Assembly (NCBI GenBank): GCA_018242525.1
Contig: JAFEBS010000010.1
Location: 124,001-188,000, forward strand
Reading direction: 5' to 3'
DNA: 64,000 bases
From: Planctomycetota bacterium
GTDB taxonomy: Bacteria; Planctomycetota; Planctomycetia; Planctomycetales; Planctomycetaceae
The first letter of the stretch is position 1; each line of letters starts with the position of its first letter. The translations under genes were made by a program, and so were the position numbers. This document shows positions 8,517-18,335 of the stretch, piece by piece. Below the pieces are notes generated by a model, which saw only the letters and a list, made by a program, of their open reading frames with translations, had not been told where the DNA came from and did not search any database.

Positions 8517-10586
8517 CTACATTTCCGGCGGATTCACGGCCGTGTCGTAACGCAATGGTTCCATCGAGAATGAGGCCCGGCCCTGGGAGAGGCTGCGGAC
8601 GTCGTTGGAGTAGCCAAACATTTGTGACAGGGCAACTTCGGCCGTGATCGCGATCAGGTTTCCACGGACTTCGGTGTTCACGATGATGGCCCGCCGGGAA
8701 TTCAGGTCGCCAGTGATGTTACCGACGAAATCCTCGGGGACGACAACTTCCAGCTTCATGATCGGCTCCAGCAAGACGGCACCGCCGTCGTGCAGAGCTC
8801 GCCGGACGGCGTCGGACGACGCGGCGCGGATTGCCACTTCCGTGGTTTCCCCTTCGCGGTAATCGATCTCCTTGACGATCACCTTCAGATTGATCAGCGG
8901 ATAACCCACCACGCCCCCGCCCTTGATCTCGTCCCGCAGTGCGTTCAGCAGGATCTCCAGCATTTCGGGTGGGAGGGCGTTGGGTTTCAGCTTGCTTTCC
9001 ACGTTCAGGGTCGTTTCGTTTGGCACTGGCTCCATGACGATCGTAACGGCCGCATACTGGCGGGTTCCCCCGGCCTGGCGGTCGAAGCGGCCTTCGGTCT
9101 CGATCTTGTGCGGGATCGTTTCGCGATAGGTGACACGCGGCTTGTGGGTCCGGAACTTCATATGGAAGTCCCGTTCCATCCGCTTGCTGATGATTTCCAG
9201 GTGCAGTTCACCCATGCCGCTGATGATGGTCTGACCCGTCTCCTCGCTGATTTTGGCGGTGAAGGTCGGATCCTGCTTCATCATCAGACGCAATGTCGTC
9301 TCCAACTTCTTTCGATCCGCGCTGCTGTCCGGTTCGATCGCCATCGAAATCACGGTTTCGGGGAAGTGAATTGACTCCAGCAGGATTGGATTCTGCTGGT
9401 CGCACAGAGTATCACCCGTGACCGATTCCTTGGGACCAATGACGCCGACAATGTCGCCGCAAGTGGCTTCATCCAGGGCTTCCCGGGAATCCGCCTGCAC
9501 ACGCCACAGTTGACTGACCAGTTCCTTGGCCCCGGTCCGTGGATTCAGCAGTCGGGAACGACTTTTCAGAACGCCCGAATAAATGCGGACGAAATACAGT
9601 TCCGCGTGCTCGTCGGCATGAATCTTGAAGACCAGTCCGCAGAACGGTTCCTTCTCGGAAGGCTTGCGGATTTCGGTCTTGTCCGCTTTCTTCGGGTTGG
9701 GATTGCGGCCTTCAACGGGAGGAACATCCAGCGGGCTGGGCAGGTACCGGACGACGGCATCCAGGACAGGCTGCACTCCGATATAGTCCAGAGACGAACC
9801 GCAAAACACCGGCTGCAACTGATACGTCACAACGGCCTTCCGCAGCACTCGGATAATCTGGTCCGCCGGCAGGTCTCCCGTGGCATCGTAGATCGCGAAG
9901 GCTTCGTCATCGGTCAGGGCGATGGCGTCGATCAGTGCGGCCCGCCATTCCTCGGCGCGCGACTGCTCGTCTTCCGGGATCGGCTGCACGTCGATCGTCT
10001 TTCCTTGCGCCGCCGTGTCAAAGTACAAGGCCTTCATCTCGATCAGGTCGATGATTCCCTTGAATCCGTTGGCATTGGTGGCCGGACCTTCGCCGATCGG
10101 CAACTGCACGGCGACTGGATTCGCCCGCAACCGTTCGGAGATCTGCTGGAAGACGCGTTCGAACCCTGCCCCGATCCGGTCCATCTTGTTGATGAAGCAG
10201 ACGCGGGGCACGTGGTACTTGTCCGCCTGCCGCCAGACGGTTTCGCTTTGTGCTTCCACTCCTTCGACCGCACTGAAGACAACCACTCCACCATCAAGCA
10301 CCCGCAGGCTGCGTTCCACTTCGGCGGTGAAGTCAACGTGCCCCGGAGTATCGATGATGTTGATCGTGTGTCCCAGCCACTTGCAGGAAATGGCGGCCGA
10401 ATAGATCGTGATTCCGCGCTTGGCTTCTTCCGGATCAAAGTCGGTGACCGTTGTTCCTTCATCGACCGATCCCGGCCGATGCGTTTCCCCTGCATAAAAC
10501 AGGATGCGTTCGGTGGTGGTCGTCTTGCCGGCATCAATGTGAGCGATGATGCCGATGTTGCGAATCTGCTGAATGTCGGTGGCCAT
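8517..10586 (-). CDS. fusA: Elongation factor G
   Basis: A 689-residue translational GTPase that moves tRNA-mRNA through the ribosome and, with RRF, recycles ribosomes. G1 A-H-I-D-A-G-K-T is at 15-22, the switch I R-G-I-T-I near 57-62, G3 D-T-P-G-H at 79-83 and G4 N-K-M-D at 133-136. Domains II-V follow, including the domain IV R-V-T-Y-R-E-T-I motif and the C-terminal M-F-G-Y-S-N-D-V-R-S-L-S-Q-G-R-A motif. It is not next to rpsL/rpsG, so it may be a paralogue of the str-operon copy; planctomycetes commonly have more than one EF-G. The order on this strand is glcF-like, ispG, SIS, fusA, with gaps of 105-192 bases. Confidence 0.93.
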   Translation of the reverse strand: MATDIQQIRNIGIIAHIDAGKTTTTERILFYAGETHRPGSVDEGTTVTDFDPEEAKRGITIYSAAISCKWLGHTINIIDTPGHVDFTAEVERSLRVLDGGVVVFSAVEGVEAQSETVWRQADKYHVPRVCFINKMDRIGAGFERVFQQISERLRANPVAVQLPIGEGPATNANGFKGIIDLIEMKALYFDTAAQGKTIDVQPIPEDEQSRAEEWRAALIDAIALTDDEAFAIYDATGDLPADQIIRVLRKAVVTYQLQPVFCGSSLDYIGVQPVLDAVVRYLPSPLDVPPVEGRNPNPKKADKTEIRKPSEKEPFCGLVFKIHADEHAELYFVRIYSGVLKSRSRLLNPRTGAKELVSQLWRVQADSREALDEATCGDIVGVIGPKESVTGDTLCDQQNPILLESIHFPETVISMAIEPDSSADRKKLETTLRLMMKQDPTFTAKISEETGQTIISGMGELHLEIISKRMERDFHMKFRTHKPRVTYRETIPHKIETEGRFDRQAGGTRQYAAVTIVMEPVPNETTLNVESKLKPNALPPEMLEILLNALRDEIKGGGVVGYPLINLKVIVKEIDYREGETTEVAIRAASSDAVRRALHDGGAVLLEPIMKLEVVVPEDFVGNITGDLNSRRAIIVNTEVRGNLIAITAEVALSQMFGYSNDVRSLSQGRASFSMEPLRYDTAVNPPEM

Positions 10587-10691
10587 GGATCCGTGCTTAT
10601 CGGTGGGAAGTCGAAGAGTGGTCTTCGTACCAGGGACGAAGAACGCGGGCGGGCGGATTCGCCGGAGACGCGGCGGATCACACCGGGCAGA

Positions 10692-11303
10692 TCACTTCGC
10701 AGCGTACCGACCGACCCGGTTGATCCGGCCATGAATGTCGTTCAGGATCCAGTGGAATGCGACCAGGTGGACCGATTCCACCATCCCCATGTCGTCCAGC
10801 GGGACATGCAGATTCTTCTTCCCCATCGGCTTCAGCTTGCCGCCCGAATATCCTGTGATCCCCCAGGTGACCAGGTCGTGTCGGTTGGCCCATTCGACGG
10901 CGTTCAGGATGTTTGGGCTGTTCCCACTGCCACTGATGGCGATCAGCACGTCACCCGGTGAGGCAAAGTTTTTCAACTGTTCGACGAACACCCGGTCAAA
11001 TCCCTCGTCGTTGCCCCACGCCAGGATATAGGGGGTATTGTCGGTCAGGCTCAACACCTTCAGACGCTTGACGGAATCGTTGGTGAAGTCCTTGCGATCG
11101 AGGGTGCTTTTGCCCAGGTCTTCGCAGAAATGCGAGCAGTTTGAACCACTGCCGCCATTCCCGATCAGAAATACAAATCGGCCATCTTCGTAAGCAGAAT
11201 AGATGTCATTGGCCAGTCCTTCCAGTTGCGACACATCCAGCGTGTCGAAGACTTCGGCACAGCGTTTCAGGTATTGAGCGGGATTCAGTTGAGTTCCGAG
11301 CAT
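10692..11303 (-). CDS. SIS-domain protein, phosphoheptose-isomerase (GmhA)-like
   Basis: 203 residues from the ATG at 11303, one sugar-isomerase (SIS) domain. The G-N-G-G-S-G-S-N phosphosugar-binding loop lies near residues 45-52, followed by the family's H-F-C-E-D-L-G-K, and [10 protein letters not shown] lies near 118-127. This is the pattern of D-sedoheptulose 7-phosphate isomerases and of related sugar-phosphate-binding proteins. No other heptose genes are near, so the substrate is open. The frame continues upstream to 11459 but that stretch has no family similarity. It lies 105 bases before fusA and 192 bases after ispG on the same strand. Confidence 0.88.
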   Translation of the reverse strand: MLGTQLNPAQYLKRCAEVFDTLDVSQLEGLANDIYSAYEDGRFVFLIGNGGSGSNCSHFCEDLGKSTLDRKDFTNDSVKRLKVLSLTDNTPYILAWGNDEGFDRVFVEQLKNFASPGDVLIAISGSGNSPNILNAVEWANRHDLVTWGITGYSGGKLKPMGKKNLHVPLDDMGMVESVHLVAFHWILNDIHGRINRVGRYAAK

Positions 11304-11495
11304 GTCTGGGGTTCTTTCGATTAATGAACGCACAGACACCATCGGACCGAGAACCATTGGAGTGAATGCGGCGGAAAAAGTTCGGCTTGAAAAGCGGGTT
11401 TTCGCACTTTCCCAGAGAATTCCGCTGCTGGCAGCGTCGGGTACGGTCTGCCGGTCCACTCGATGACTCAGTCTCCTGGTGTCCTGAATTAATGG

Positions 11496-12638
11496 TCAGC
11501 CAGCCGACTTGGCGGCAATGACCTTGTCCAGTTCTTCCTTCAGCCGAGGCAGGATGGAATCGTAGGGAAACGCTCCCAATTCCACCGGCCCCTTTTTCAA
11601 GTTCACAAAATTCGGACCGCACCACAGTCCCAGGTCCGCATCGTCTGTTTCTCCCGGCCCGTTGACCCGGCAGCCCATCACCGCGATCGTGATTGCATAA
11701 TCCCTGGCGTAGGCCGTCATTTCCTTGACCTGCTGCGCCAGATCGATGAAGGCTTCGTTCTCGACACGCGAACAACTGGGGCAACTGATGATGTTCAACA
11801 CCTGCAGACCGTAATCGACGAACGAGCGCACTCGACCGGCCGCAATGTCTTCGAGGATCTTGCGACCCGCCACGATCTCTTCCGGCTTGCGCGAATTCGG
11901 CACCGTCAGCGAGACCCGGATCGTGTCCCCGATTCCCTGGCTGATCAGTTGTTCAAACGCGATCCGCGTCTTGATGATGCCGTCAGGAGGCATCCCTGCT
12001 TCGGTGACTCCCAGGTGCAGGGGAATATCCGGCCGCTGTTCTGCAAACCGGCGATTCCCTTCGATCACCTTCTGGGGATCCGAATCCTTCATCGATACGC
12101 AGTACCGGGTAAAGCCGAGCGAATCGAGGAAGTCACAGTGTTCCCAGGCGCTTTCGAGCATCGGAGTGATCGAATCCGCGGGATCGTATTTTTCTTTCTT
12201 GGCCGGATCGACGGAACCGCAGTTCACGCCCACCCGCATCGCACAATCGTGCTCTTGAGCGACCCCGGCCAGGTAACGCACCTTGTCCTGCCACGGCTTT
12301 TCACGTTCGTGATGGTACAAGTGACCTGGGTTGTAACGGATCTTGTCGACATACGGGGCAACGACTTCGGCCAACCGGTAGTTTTCCTGCAGATCGACCG
12401 CCAGATTGGCTTTGGTCTGCTGGCGGATTTCCGCCAGGGCCGCGGCATCTTTCGTACTGTCGACGGCCACTCGGATCACGTCCGCTCCGGCGTCGTACAG
12501 CGCCGTGATCTGGGCGACCGTGGCGTCGATATCCTGAGTATGAGTCGCCGTCATGCTTTGCACGGCGATCGGGTTCCCCGCTCCGATGGTCGAAGTGCCG
12601 ATTTTGACCGCACGGGTCGGATTTCGCCGAAGTTCCAT
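11496..12638 (-). CDS. ispG: 4-hydroxy-3-methylbut-2-enyl diphosphate synthase (IspG), short bacterial type
   Basis: Sixth enzyme of the MEP isoprenoid pathway, a 4Fe-4S enzyme that reductively opens MEcPP to HMBPP using flavodoxin or ferredoxin. It is 380 residues, the length of the short bacterial type without the extra plant domain. The N-terminus R-R-x-P-T-R-x-V-K-I-G and P-I-A-V-Q-S-M-T open the TIM barrel; the cluster cysteines are in C-P-S-C-x-R-x-x-x-E and in G-C-R-V-N-G-P-G-E. The ATG at 12638 is preceded by GGGAGG at about 8 bases, which rejects a longer start at 12710. Confidence 0.95.
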   Translation of the reverse strand: MELRRNPTRAVKIGTSTIGAGNPIAVQSMTATHTQDIDATVAQITALYDAGADVIRVAVDSTKDAAALAEIRQQTKANLAVDLQENYRLAEVVAPYVDKIRYNPGHLYHHEREKPWQDKVRYLAGVAQEHDCAMRVGVNCGSVDPAKKEKYDPADSITPMLESAWEHCDFLDSLGFTRYCVSMKDSDPQKVIEGNRRFAEQRPDIPLHLGVTEAGMPPDGIIKTRIAFEQLISQGIGDTIRVSLTVPNSRKPEEIVAGRKILEDIAAGRVRSFVDYGLQVLNIISCPSCSRVENEAFIDLAQQVKEMTAYARDYAITIAVMGCRVNGPGETDDADLGLWCGPNFVNLKKGPVELGAFPYDSILPRLKEELDKVIAAKSAG

Positions 12639-12797
12639 TGTTGCCTCCCTTTTGTGACAGCCTGCTGGCTGAGATCGACCACCGGTTCCGTCCGGATTCC
12701 AGGAAGCCAAACCAACCTCGTCGCGGACAGGCGCATTGTCGAGCGGAACGCCGATTTTCGCAAGCGCTCGCAGATTCGTCAGTTGGAGTCGACCGTC

Positions 12798-14162
12798 CTA
12801 CAGGGCTGGAGGCTTCAACCCGCGGTAACTCAGATCAAGAATCTCCATGGGGTGTGCGACCCAGATTGGGCTTCCTGCCTGTTTTAATGTGGCTTGGATC
12901 TGCAATGAACAGCCTGCGTTTCCGCTGATTAAGGCTGTCGCTTCCGTCGACAGAATGTGGTTGATCTTTCGAGTCGCCAATCGGTCTGCCATTTCGGGCT
13001 CGGTCAGGTTATAGCTTCCGGCCGCACCGCAACAGATTTCCGATTCGGGAAGTGGGACCAGCTTCAGGCCGGGGACCAGCGACAGCAGTTCGCGGGGTTG
13101 CTCACGGATCTTCTGGGCGTGGCACAGGTGACACGCATCGTGATAAGTCGCCGTGAGTGGGATGTCCCCCCGGGGGGCAATCGGCCCGAGTTGGATCAGG
13201 AACTCGGACACATCCTTGACTTTGTGCGCAACCCCATCCAGAGACGTCCGCAGCAGATGGTCCTGCTTCGCCAATTCTTCGCCAACGTGACCGTAATCCT
13301 TGAGCATTGATCCACATCCGGCAACGTTAATGATGACCGCATCGATGTCACTGGACTGAAAGGCGGCTGCGTTCGTACGGGCCAGATCGAGAGCCGGTTG
13401 GCCGGCACCACTGTGGTAGTGGATGGCACCGCAACAGGCCTGGCTGCGTGGAATCACGACCTCGCACCCATTCTGTTGCAGGACGCGTGCAGTCGCCCAG
13501 TTTACGTGGTGAAACATCGCATCGGCGACACAACCGGTGAAAAGAGCGACCCGGGCCCGTTTCGGGCCAATGGCCGGCAAAAACTCGGGCAGCCTCGGTT
13601 CACGCGACTTCAGTGTTGGCAACAGGCGATGCATGCGACGCAGTTTTTCCGGGAGCAATCGCAGCAAGCCCAGACGTTCGGCCAACTGGTCGATTCCCGT
13701 CAATTGTGCGAATCGGGCGGGAAGCAGCGCCCACTTCAGGCGATTCGGGTACGGAAACATCCCGTACAGGACCCAGGATTGAAACCAGCCCGGACGCGAC
13801 TTCTTTTCCGCCAATTCCCGCTGCTGAGTTTCGATCCGGAATGGCTCAATCAGCCGACCGTATTGAACACCCGACGGACAGGCTGATTCGCAACTGCGAC
13901 AGTCCAGGCACAGATCCAGATGCCCTTTGACAGTATCGGTCAGTTCCAGCCGACCGTCGGTGACCGCTCGCATCAGGTAAATACGGCCCCGTGGGCTGTT
14001 GTTCTCATCGCCGGTTTCCAGATACGTCGGGCAGGCGGCGGTACACAACCCACAGTGGACGCAGTCCAGAAACTTTTCGTAGTCGATCCCGCTGCCAACG
14101 GGCGGCAAACTTGCCGCCACCTGTGGTGGAGTGGTGGTCACCGTCGTCACCGTGTCTGACAT
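12798..14162 (-). CDS. glcF: Glycolate oxidase iron-sulfur subunit (GlcF-like) / CCG-domain Fe-S protein
   Basis: 454 residues. Two 4Fe-4S clusters are encoded near the N-terminus: C34-C37-C40-C44 (C-V-H-C-G-L-C-T-A-A-C-P) and C85-C88-C91-C95 (C-L-D-C-R-S-C-E-S-A-C-P). Two CCG domains follow, with C-C-G-A-I-H-Y-H and C-C-G-A-A-G-S-Y-N and an intervening Y-H-D-A-C-H-L. This is the GlcF layout, the electron-transfer subunit for oxidation of glycolate or another 2-hydroxy acid. The FAD subunits GlcD/GlcE are not in the window, so the partner must be elsewhere. It is the first gene of the minus-strand run leading to ispG. Confidence 0.9.
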   Translation of the reverse strand: MSDTVTTVTTTPPQVAASLPPVGSGIDYEKFLDCVHCGLCTAACPTYLETGDENNSPRGRIYLMRAVTDGRLELTDTVKGHLDLCLDCRSCESACPSGVQYGRLIEPFRIETQQRELAEKKSRPGWFQSWVLYGMFPYPNRLKWALLPARFAQLTGIDQLAERLGLLRLLPEKLRRMHRLLPTLKSREPRLPEFLPAIGPKRARVALFTGCVADAMFHHVNWATARVLQQNGCEVVIPRSQACCGAIHYHSGAGQPALDLARTNAAAFQSSDIDAVIINVAGCGSMLKDYGHVGEELAKQDHLLRTSLDGVAHKVKDVSEFLIQLGPIAPRGDIPLTATYHDACHLCHAQKIREQPRELLSLVPGLKLVPLPESEICCGAAGSYNLTEPEMADRLATRKINHILSTEATALISGNAGCSLQIQATLKQAGSPIWVAHPMEILDLSYRGLKPPAL

Positions 14163-14302
14163 GCCCGTTGATATCCTTCACGCAACCAACCCGCGTGGAC
14201 CGGGTCGGACGCCATTGCTTTTCTGAAATCCTGGTAGTTCGTCCAGGACAGTCGACGCATGGTCGCTGATTTACGCCCCATCCTCAAGTGAAGATTGGAG
14301 TT

Positions 14303-14323
14303 CAGCCTTCAACTTGAAGGCTG
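14303..14323. repeat. Perfect short inverted repeat in the glcF-gmd divergent region
   Basis: Two 10-base arms, CAGCCTTCAA and TTGAAGGCTG, are separated by a single base, between the divergent glcF and gmd starts (14163-14386). There is no T-run on either side, so it is more likely a protein-binding site or a hairpin in the gmd leader than a terminator. Confidence 0.4.
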
Positions 14324-14386
14324 ACCGCGACGATCTGCTGACCGAGACACTCGACCGTCGCATCGATTTGACTTAGACTCGTCAGC

Positions 14387-15355
14387 ATGAAACGAGCACT
14401 TATTACCGGGATCACCGGCCAGGACGGATCCTATCTGGCAGAACTGCTGCTGGCGAAGGGGTACGAGGTCCATGGCCTTGTCCGCCGGGTCGCCCTGGAA
14501 GATGCCCGACACCGGTTGTCGAGACTGCTGCACATTCGCGATCAGCTCCACCTGCACGCGGCCAGCCTGGAAAGCTTTCCATCACTGTACAGCGCGGTGA
14601 ACCAGATTCAGCCCGACGAACTGTATCACCTGGCCGCTCAAAGCTTTGTTTCGTATTCGTTCGACGACTCGTTTTCGACGTTTCGGACGAATATCGACGG
14701 CACGCACTATGTGCTGGAGTCGGTGAAGCAGGCGGCCCCCAAGTGCAAAGTCTACTTTGCTGGCTCGAGCGAAATGTTTGGCAACGCGCCGGAAACACCA
14801 CAGAACGAGGAAACAAAGTTTTCTCCTCGCAGCCCCTACGGAATTTCCAAGGTCACAGGTTACGACCTGTCCCGGAATTACCGCGAGGCCTACGGCTTGT
14901 ATGTGAGTTCGGGAATCCTGTTCAATCACGAATCGCCACGGCGCGGCTTTGAGTTTGTAACTCGCAAGATCACGTCGCACGTGGCCCGCATCAAACGGGG
15001 ACTGATCGACAAACTGCCCCTGGGTAACCTGGATGCAAGCCGTGACTGGGGATTCGCCGGCGACTATGTCGTCGCCATGTGGCAGATGCTGCAGCAGCCT
15101 CAGCCGCGCGACTTCGTGATCGCGACCGGTGAATCCCATTCTGTGCGGGAGTTCTGCGAGGTCGCTTTTCGATACGCCGGGCTCGACTGGCAAAAGCACG
15201 TTGTCGTCGATCCCGATTTCTATCGACCCGCCGAGATCCACCAACTGATCGGCGACGCCAGTCGCGCCAAGCGGGACCTCGGCTGGGCTCCGACCACGTC
15301 GTTTCAGGAACTGGTCAACAGCATGGTTGAACACGACCTGCAGATGACCAAGTAA
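14387..15355 (+). CDS. gmd: GDP-mannose 4,6-dehydratase
   Basis: Converts GDP-D-mannose to GDP-4-keto-6-deoxy-D-mannose, the entry to GDP-fucose, GDP-rhamnose and related deoxysugars. 322 residues, extended SDR fold. The NADP-binding G8-x2-G11-x2-G14 is in the family-specific G-I-T-G-Q-D-G-S-Y-L motif. The catalytic Y-x3-K is in S-P-Y-G-I-S-K, followed by N-Y-R-E-A-Y. N-H-E-S-P-R-R-G and the N-L-D-A-S-R-D-W-G-F-A motif are diagnostic of GMD. No GDP-fucose synthase or other sugar gene adjoins it. It is convergent with the helical-repeat gene 50 bases downstream. Confidence 0.93.
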   Translation: MKRALITGITGQDGSYLAELLLAKGYEVHGLVRRVALEDARHRLSRLLHIRDQLHLHAASLESFPSLYSAVNQIQPDELYHLAAQSFVSYSFDDSFSTFRTNIDGTHYVLESVKQAAPKCKVYFAGSSEMFGNAPETPQNEETKFSPRSPYGISKVTGYDLSRNYREAYGLYVSSGILFNHESPRRGFEFVTRKITSHVARIKRGLIDKLPLGNLDASRDWGFAGDYVVAMWQMLQQPQPRDFVIATGESHSVREFCEVAFRYAGLDWQKHVVVDPDFYRPAEIHQLIGDASRAKRDLGWAPTTSFQELVNSMVEHDLQMTK

Positions 15356-15405
15356 CGCTTTTCCGAGGCCCTTGGCGGCACTGCGGTGCGGTTGCTGGCA
15401 GCGGA

Positions 15406-16479
15406 TCAAGCCAATTCAAACGCTGCCAGTTCTTTCAGAAACCACTGGGGCTTGCGAAGCTGACGGCCACAATTGCGAACGGCTTCCAGTTCCGCTGGTG
15501 TCAGCTCATTGAGTTGTTTCAGCAATCGACATCGTTCCAGCTGGACTTCGCAGATCCGGTGCAGCATTCCTTTGCGGGTGACTTCCGCCAGTTCGTCATT
15601 GCGAACTGCCAGAGCCGATTGAACGTCGTTCCCCGCCAGATGATACGCTGCGGTGGAATTCGCACAGATGGAATGCTGCTGGTCGAGCTGACTGATCAGG
15701 CGCATGCCGCGACGGTACGCCTGCCTGGCCTCCCGGTCCTCACCACGCAAGCGAAGCATCGCACCCTGCCAGATCCAGCCATCTGCCTCGGTGCGCCGAA
15801 GCTGCCCATGTCGGGCGGAAAGTTCGGCCATTTGAGCCGCGTGATCCGCAAGTTCGCTCGTGTATCCGAGCATGTGGCAGATCTGGCAGAGCTGGTACAG
15901 AGCCCAACTGCCAAACCACAACTTCGACGAACTCCGGTCAATCAGCGCGAGCGTCTGTAATGCATTGTCGTAGGCTTGTTCCCAACGCCCGGTCGAGCAC
16001 AGGAATGTTCGCCACCGGTAGTTCAGCACAAACCGTGCGCCACCAGACTCGCGTGACGTGATTGCTTCCTGACTTTCAAACCCTCGCTCCAATTCCTCTT
16101 GAAATCCATAGGCGTCAATCTGCTGGTACGTTTCCAGGACAGCGACCATCACGCCATTCCGGCTGGGATGACTGCTTCCCGGAGGAGTGTTGAACCGGAC
16201 AATCAAATCCATGGCCAGTGGCAGGGCGCGACCGAAATCCTCCAAATGCGCGGTCATGACCTCCAGCCGGCTGCTCTCAAAGTACAGGACCCACCACGGC
16301 TCGTTCAGTCGCAACGCTTCGTCGCGGCCTCGCGTACAAAGTGACAGCGAGCGCTCCGGATCCGTTTCGTGGCACGCAAACGCCTGGTTGACGAGGGAGG
16401 GGAGTGATTGACGGTCCTTGTCCCCCGATTCGTACAGGGCGTTCACCTGCGCGCTGAGCTCATCGTCGATGGCACCCAT
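15406..16479 (-). CDS. Helical-repeat (TPR-like) protein next to HSP90-like ATPase
   Basis: 357 residues, all helical by composition, with pairs of amphipathic helices rich in Ala, Leu, Arg and Glu. Recognisable TPR-like units occur near 160-180 (W-E-Q-A-Y-D-N-A-L-Q-T-L-A), 200-225 and 235-265 (A-R-Q-A-Y-R-R-G-M-R). There is no signal peptide, membrane span or catalytic motif. It starts 2 bases after the stop codon of the HSP90-like gene, so the two are almost certainly one operon. TPR proteins are classical HSP90 partners, so a co-chaperone or client-adaptor role is an attractive inference. Alternatively the pair may be a stress or defence module. Function is not established. Confidence 0.75.
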   Translation of the reverse strand: MGAIDDELSAQVNALYESGDKDRQSLPSLVNQAFACHETDPERSLSLCTRGRDEALRLNEPWWVLYFESSRLEVMTAHLEDFGRALPLAMDLIVRFNTPPGSSHPSRNGVMVAVLETYQQIDAYGFQEELERGFESQEAITSRESGGARFVLNYRWRTFLCSTGRWEQAYDNALQTLALIDRSSSKLWFGSWALYQLCQICHMLGYTSELADHAAQMAELSARHGQLRRTEADGWIWQGAMLRLRGEDREARQAYRRGMRLISQLDQQHSICANSTAAYHLAGNDVQSALAVRNDELAEVTRKGMLHRICEVQLERCRLLKQLNELTPAELEAVRNCGRQLRKPQWFLKELAAFELA

Positions 16480-16481
16480 GT

Positions 16482-18296
16482 CTAAATCAACCTGTCCAGG
16501 GAACGTTGCCAGCTTCCGATATCCGACGTTGCTTGCGACGCGTCGAGCATTCGCCCGCAGAAAAGTTTCGCGAAATAGGCGATGACAGCCAGTGCCGCCT
16601 GCTTTCGTCCCGTCGGGACGGTGGAATCGGCCAGTCGGCGGATCAACGGGTTGGCCGCATTCAAGTGCAATGTTCCCGTATCAGCAGAAATCGTGCGGCG
16701 CTGATCGACGTACCCCTGCACCAGTCCCGAAAACCCGTCAGGGATCAAGTTCTCGTCAAGCGCGGACATGGCATCACGAACAGTTTCTGCCTCAGCCGGG
16801 TATGTCATGACGGCGGGGACGTCGGACGGATGAAAGGAGGCGACACGAATGCAGAACCCCAGTTCTTCGCCCAGTGCCATCAATTCCTCGAATGGTCCCG
16901 ATGGAGCCGGGCGGAGCAGCAAATCTACCTCGTCATCCAATCGCACCAGCGTTGTTTCTGGATGCAGCTCGGCATAGCGATTCAAGAACGCAGGAACCGC
17001 AAACCACGATGCGTCGATCGCCGGCACATCGCGACCTTCCGCCAGGATCTTGTCCTGCAAGGATCCCAGTTCCCGCGTGGTAAAATAAACGGCGTGACCG
17101 GTCAGCTTCAGGTACTGCGGCAGCGTCAACCTGCCGCGGCTCGTTTTGAGCGGAACAGAATCTGCAACCATCCGAAAAAAGCCGCGATCTTTGCAGGCCC
17201 AACCGACAATCACATCGCTATGTCCATAGGCGATCTTCCGCCACGTCTCCGGCTGGTGGGCTGACAGGGCCCTCAACCCCCGCTCCAACTGATCGGCAAT
17301 CACTTCACGGACCGAATCGAACGAATCGTCCTGATGTACGGCCTCGCGCGACGCCGTTGGTTGCAGCGCGGGGCAGTCGATCACCCCTTGCACGAAGCGG
17401 GCCCAGGAGGGGAGCAGATCCTTGTCGCCGTCACAAATCGCCATTCCACGAATGTAGACGGCGGTCTTTCCATACTCCTTGATCGACACCGTCGACTCTG
17501 CCGGAATGAACAAGAAGCCCCGCAAAGGGATCGTCATTGTGTCATGGCCAAGATTCACTGTCCCGTTGACCAGGGGCATGACCCACAGCGGATTGGCCTC
17601 GCCGAATCTTCGTTTTACGTAGTCTCGGCAGGCTGTTGCCGCATCCGCTTCGTCCCACGGCGGACGGCCGAGGTTGGCCTGGACAACTGCTTTTTGAACA
17701 TGGATCGGTGTCGGCACAAAGTCGGCGTACTGGTGGACGACATCAATCAGATTCTGCTCATTCAGCAGAAACAGCACCGATGGCTTCAACCGAAGTTCGA
17801 CGGTTGTACCGAACTCGTCCTGGTCTCCCGCGGTCATCTCAAACGTTTCATCACCATGGGACTGCCAGCACAGTGACGGTCCATTCAGCGAACGTGTCTG
17901 GACTGTGACCGAGGAGGCCAGCAAGAACGCCGACAGAAACCCGATTCCGAATTGGCCGATCAAGGCCTGCGATGTCTGCAATTCGTCGGCTGCCAGTCGT
18001 TCCCGGAGTTCGCGGGTATAGCCGCGTCCAATGACGGTCAGGTACGAATGGATTTCGCTTTCTGTCAGTCCACTGCCATTGTCGGAAACGCAAAGTGTTT
18101 GGGAGGCCTTGTCAAACGTCAGATCAATTCGAGGCTGATAGTCTGCATCCTGATGCTCGAAACCACGCCGGACGCACGAATCGTGAGCATTCTGGATCAG
18201 TTCGCGAACGCCAACCCGCTGTGTCGAATAAAGATGCTCGGCCAATACCTTCAGCAACCCGGGCATGTGAAGCTGAAAACGACCTTGTGATTTCAT
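16482..18296 (-). CDS. Divergent HSP90-family (HtpG-like) ATPase
   Basis: 604 residues with an N-terminal GHKL ATPase domain and an HSP90-like middle domain. E32 and N36 stand in R-E-L-I-Q-N-A-H-D-S, where true HtpG has E-L-I-S-N-A-S-D-A. D-N-G-S-G-L is at 72-77, and the lid/glycine motif G-Q-F-G-I-G-F at 114-120. The middle domain has the V-Q-G-V-I-D-x-x-x-L-x-x-x-x-S-R-E motif with the catalytic Arg. The C-terminal third is not recognisably HtpG. This matches the divergent group annotated as HSP90 family protein rather than the canonical chaperone. It is the first gene of a two-gene operon with the helical-repeat protein. Confidence 0.85.
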   Translation of the reverse strand: MKSQGRFQLHMPGLLKVLAEHLYSTQRVGVRELIQNAHDSCVRRGFEHQDADYQPRIDLTFDKASQTLCVSDNGSGLTESEIHSYLTVIGRGYTRELRERLAADELQTSQALIGQFGIGFLSAFLLASSVTVQTRSLNGPSLCWQSHGDETFEMTAGDQDEFGTTVELRLKPSVLFLLNEQNLIDVVHQYADFVPTPIHVQKAVVQANLGRPPWDEADAATACRDYVKRRFGEANPLWVMPLVNGTVNLGHDTMTIPLRGFLFIPAESTVSIKEYGKTAVYIRGMAICDGDKDLLPSWARFVQGVIDCPALQPTASREAVHQDDSFDSVREVIADQLERGLRALSAHQPETWRKIAYGHSDVIVGWACKDRGFFRMVADSVPLKTSRGRLTLPQYLKLTGHAVYFTTRELGSLQDKILAEGRDVPAIDASWFAVPAFLNRYAELHPETTLVRLDDEVDLLLRPAPSGPFEELMALGEELGFCIRVASFHPSDVPAVMTYPAEAETVRDAMSALDENLIPDGFSGLVQGYVDQRRTISADTGTLHLNAANPLIRRLADSTVPTGRKQAALAVIAYFAKLFCGRMLDASQATSDIGSWQRSLDRLI

Positions 18297-18335
18297 ACAG
18301 CGAGGCCCTGTATTGCCGTGGACGGTCGGTTGCGA

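Noticed and set aside
9510..10961. 483-codon open frame on the + strand
   Set aside because: It lies antisense to fusA and runs into the SIS gene. It is a high-GC shadow of the conserved EF-G frame with no family match.
16482..18296. Plain HtpG annotation
   Set aside because: Core ATPase motifs are only partly HtpG-like and the C-terminal third is not, so a divergent HSP90 family label is safer.
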